A stretch of DNA of 64,000 bases, taken from NCBI GenBank assembly GCA_027943335.1, contig BSBK01002925.1, forward strand, positions 2,052,501-2,116,500, given 5' to 3'. Every line of letters begins with the position of its first letter. The stretch's first letter is position 1. The notes under the pieces are model-generated. The model did not search any database. It worked only from the letters and a program-made list of their open reading frames with translations, and was not told where the DNA came from. Below are positions 62,648 to 64,000 of this stretch, in pieces. The position numbers and the translations under genes are program-made. This DNA comes from Chamaecyparis obtusa (lineage: Eukaryota > Streptophyta > Pinopsida > Cupressales > Cupressaceae).

Positions 62648-62659
62648 GCTATGATACCA
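62648..62659 (-). other. Primer binding site of element B
   Basis: The + strand GCTATGATACCA is the complement of TGGTATCATAGC, one mismatch to the initiator-Met primer site and identical to that of element G. Confidence 0.9.
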
Positions 62660-63288
62660 ATTGTTGGAAATATTAAGGAATTAACTGAGTTACTGAGAGG
62701 GGAGGGGTGAATCAGTAACTCCAAATTTTCTTTTAATTACAGATGTATTAACATGTAATTTACTTTAACCTTTGCATACAGAAAGCATGAAACTTAAAAG
62801 CATTCACAATAATGACACATAGATTTGGTTACCCAGAAACCTTCCAAAAAGAAAGTAAAACTGGGGTGGGGATGAAACCCACAAAGCTTTAGTACTGTAG
62901 AATAAAGTTGGCCGGTTAAGGCTTACAATTTGATCACTTCTGATGATCTACCCTGTTAGGAGCAAAAAGGATTGCTAGATCCACCTTGTTAAAGGATTTA
63001 CAAACATACAATGAAGTATGCACTCGGTAAAGAGATTTTACAAAAGACTGTTAAGTCTACCCGGTTAAAGGATTTAGTACTGATTCACCTATTAGGATGA
63101 AACAGTAGATCTCTTGCTTTGCAACTGGATTGCTGATTGAGATTCGCTGATGTACTGATCACCTTCTGTGATGAATTTGTCTTTGTTGTTCCTTATACTG
63201 CTGAAGCCCTTTGTAATTCGCTTATCTCTGCCTTTCTTTCTTTTTCACATACATGCTACTACATACATCTTGGCATTTTTACAACATT

Positions 63289-63297
63289 GTTTATATA
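63289..63297 (-). promoter_or_regulatory. TATA-like box in 5' LTR of B
   Basis: GTTTATATA on the + strand reads TATATAAAC in the element's direction, conserved at 57072-57080. It lies downstream of the 18-bp array in the direction of transcription, so the array would sit in the upstream promoter (U3) part. Confidence 0.5.
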
Positions 63298-63561
63298 CAA
63301 GTCTTAAACAATTAATTACAATTATAATTACAAAGTCGGCTTGACAAATAAACATAAGTGCTACTAAGTCGGCCCAAGTATGGTTACACGGTTTCTGCAA
63401 ACTAACTCGGTGACTTTCTGATACTCGGCGTCCACTGCATTACTCGGCATCGTCATGCACTCAGTAGAAGTGAAGGCACGGTTCATACTGACCACTCGGT
63501 AGGTTTTGAACTCAGTAAATACTGGTGACTCGGTAGACATGATGTTACTCAGTTTACACTA

Positions 63562-63723
63562 TCCTACTCGGTTTGCACTGTCTGCTCGGTTTGCACTGTC
63601 TGCTGGGTTTGCACTGTCTGCTCGGTTTGCACTATCTGTTCGGTTTGCACTGTCTGCTCGGTTTGCACTGTCTGCTTGGTTTGCACTGTCTGCTCGGTTT
63701 GCACTGTCTGCTTAGTTTGCACT
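63562..63723 (-). repeat. 18-bp tandem array in 5' LTR of B
   Basis: About nine copies of TGCTCGGTTTGCACTGTC with different single-base variants from those in the other LTR. Confidence 0.92.
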
Positions 63724-63774
63724 CAGAATGCAAATAAGTGTTGTCACTAGTGGCAATTCTGCTTAATGCCAACA

Positions 63775-63779
63775 ACCTT
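63775..63779. repeat. Right TSD of element B (ACCTT)
   Basis: Exact partner of 56440-56444. Confidence 0.93.
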
Positions 63780-64000
63780 TCCACACCTATATCCAACACT
63801 TAATTGTTGAACCATAGTTGTAATATCTACAAGAAAGAAGGCCCACTATTTTACCAAGGCTCAAAGTAAAAGATATTAATTATTGACATGGTAGAGAGAA
63901 AGCCCAAGAGGATTTGACCCTTGGTTTTCTATATTACAGGTAGGAAGCCCCGTCATTTCACCAAATGGTCAAACCTAAAAAATTATTGAACCTTGGTTGT
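63780..64000. other. Unassigned sequence at window edge
   Basis: Begins TCCACACCTATATCCAACA, possibly the final bases of the LTR remnant interrupted by B. No primer site or coding frame follows. Confidence 0.4.

Larger units (their letters stand above)
56445..63774 (-). mobile_element. Non-autonomous LTR retrotransposon B (intact Gag-like ORF1 plus novel ORF2)
   Basis: LTRs of equal length (1,113 bp) at 56445-57557 and 62662-63774 begin TGTTGG and end CCAACA. The flanking ACCTT duplication is perfect. The primer site (62648-62659) and polypurine tract (57558-57569) are in place. The 5.1-kb interior holds only ORF1 (62595 to 61402) and ORF2 (60985 to 57833). No pol domain exists in any frame, so mobility must come from another element. 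The LTRs differ by roughly 2-3% by eye. ORF1 is undamaged and ORF2 has a single stop, so this is a recent copy of a family that moves in trans. Confidence 0.95.
62662..63774 (-). repeat. 5' LTR of element B
   Basis: 1,113 bp, same length as the other LTR, with about 30 substitutions by eye. Holds the TATA-like sequence (63289-63297) and the 18-bp array (about 63562-63723). Confidence 0.95.

Overview
The window looks like a stretch of a very large, repeat-rich vascular plant genome. A conifer or other gymnosperm is my inference; no single marker proves it. I find no intact host gene. What remains of host genes is a PP2C-type phosphatase pseudogene with introns (7849-11170, + strand), a pentatricopeptide-repeat (PPR) fragment inside its long intron on the opposite strand (about 9930-10205), and two tandem receptor-like kinase fragments (49790-50606, - strand). 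Nearly everything else is LTR retrotransposon sequence, much of it nested. Several insertions can be delimited to the base by LTR ends and target-site duplications (TSDs).

Layout: (1) about 233-4190, truncated Ty1/copia element (LTR, gag, protease, integrase). (2) 4190-5775, two copies of a TGACTAAA-rich repeat around a long (AC)n(AT)n tract. (3) 5776-12374, mostly unassigned DNA with the PP2C and PPR remnants. (4) 12380-41953, an old Ty3/gypsy element F on the - strand (LTRs about 2.75 kb, TSD CTAAC). F is split by two later insertions: chromovirus C (18276-29549, - strand, LTRs 3.8-4.0 kb, most of the integrase deleted) and chromovirus D (32254-38596, + strand, LTRs about 0.85 kb, TSD CATCT). 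(5) 42283-49560, element A, + strand. (6) 49790-50606, kinase fragments. (7) 50721 to about 54650, LTR pair E with no recognisable pol. (8) about 55290-56444, LTR-like remnant. (9) 56445-63774, element B, - strand (TSD ACCTT), inserted at the end of that remnant.

The most interesting items are A and B. They are diverged siblings of about 7.3 kb with 1.1-kb LTRs and an initiator-Met tRNA primer site. ORF1 is a Gag-like protein (long coiled coil plus up to five CCHC zinc knuckles, no recognised capsid domain). ORF2 is a protein of about 1,050 residues that I do not recognise. Both elements lack protease, reverse transcriptase, RNase H and integrase, so they should depend on another element, probably Ty1/copia, for mobility. 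ORF2 is alignable between the two elements along much of its length, which suggests it has a real function.

A second point is that F appears to encode an archaeal-type RNase H between protease and reverse transcriptase, while its ordinary RNase H has lost recognisable catalytic residues. Limits: domain assignments come from reading motifs by eye, LTR divergences are eyeballed, and no database search was possible.
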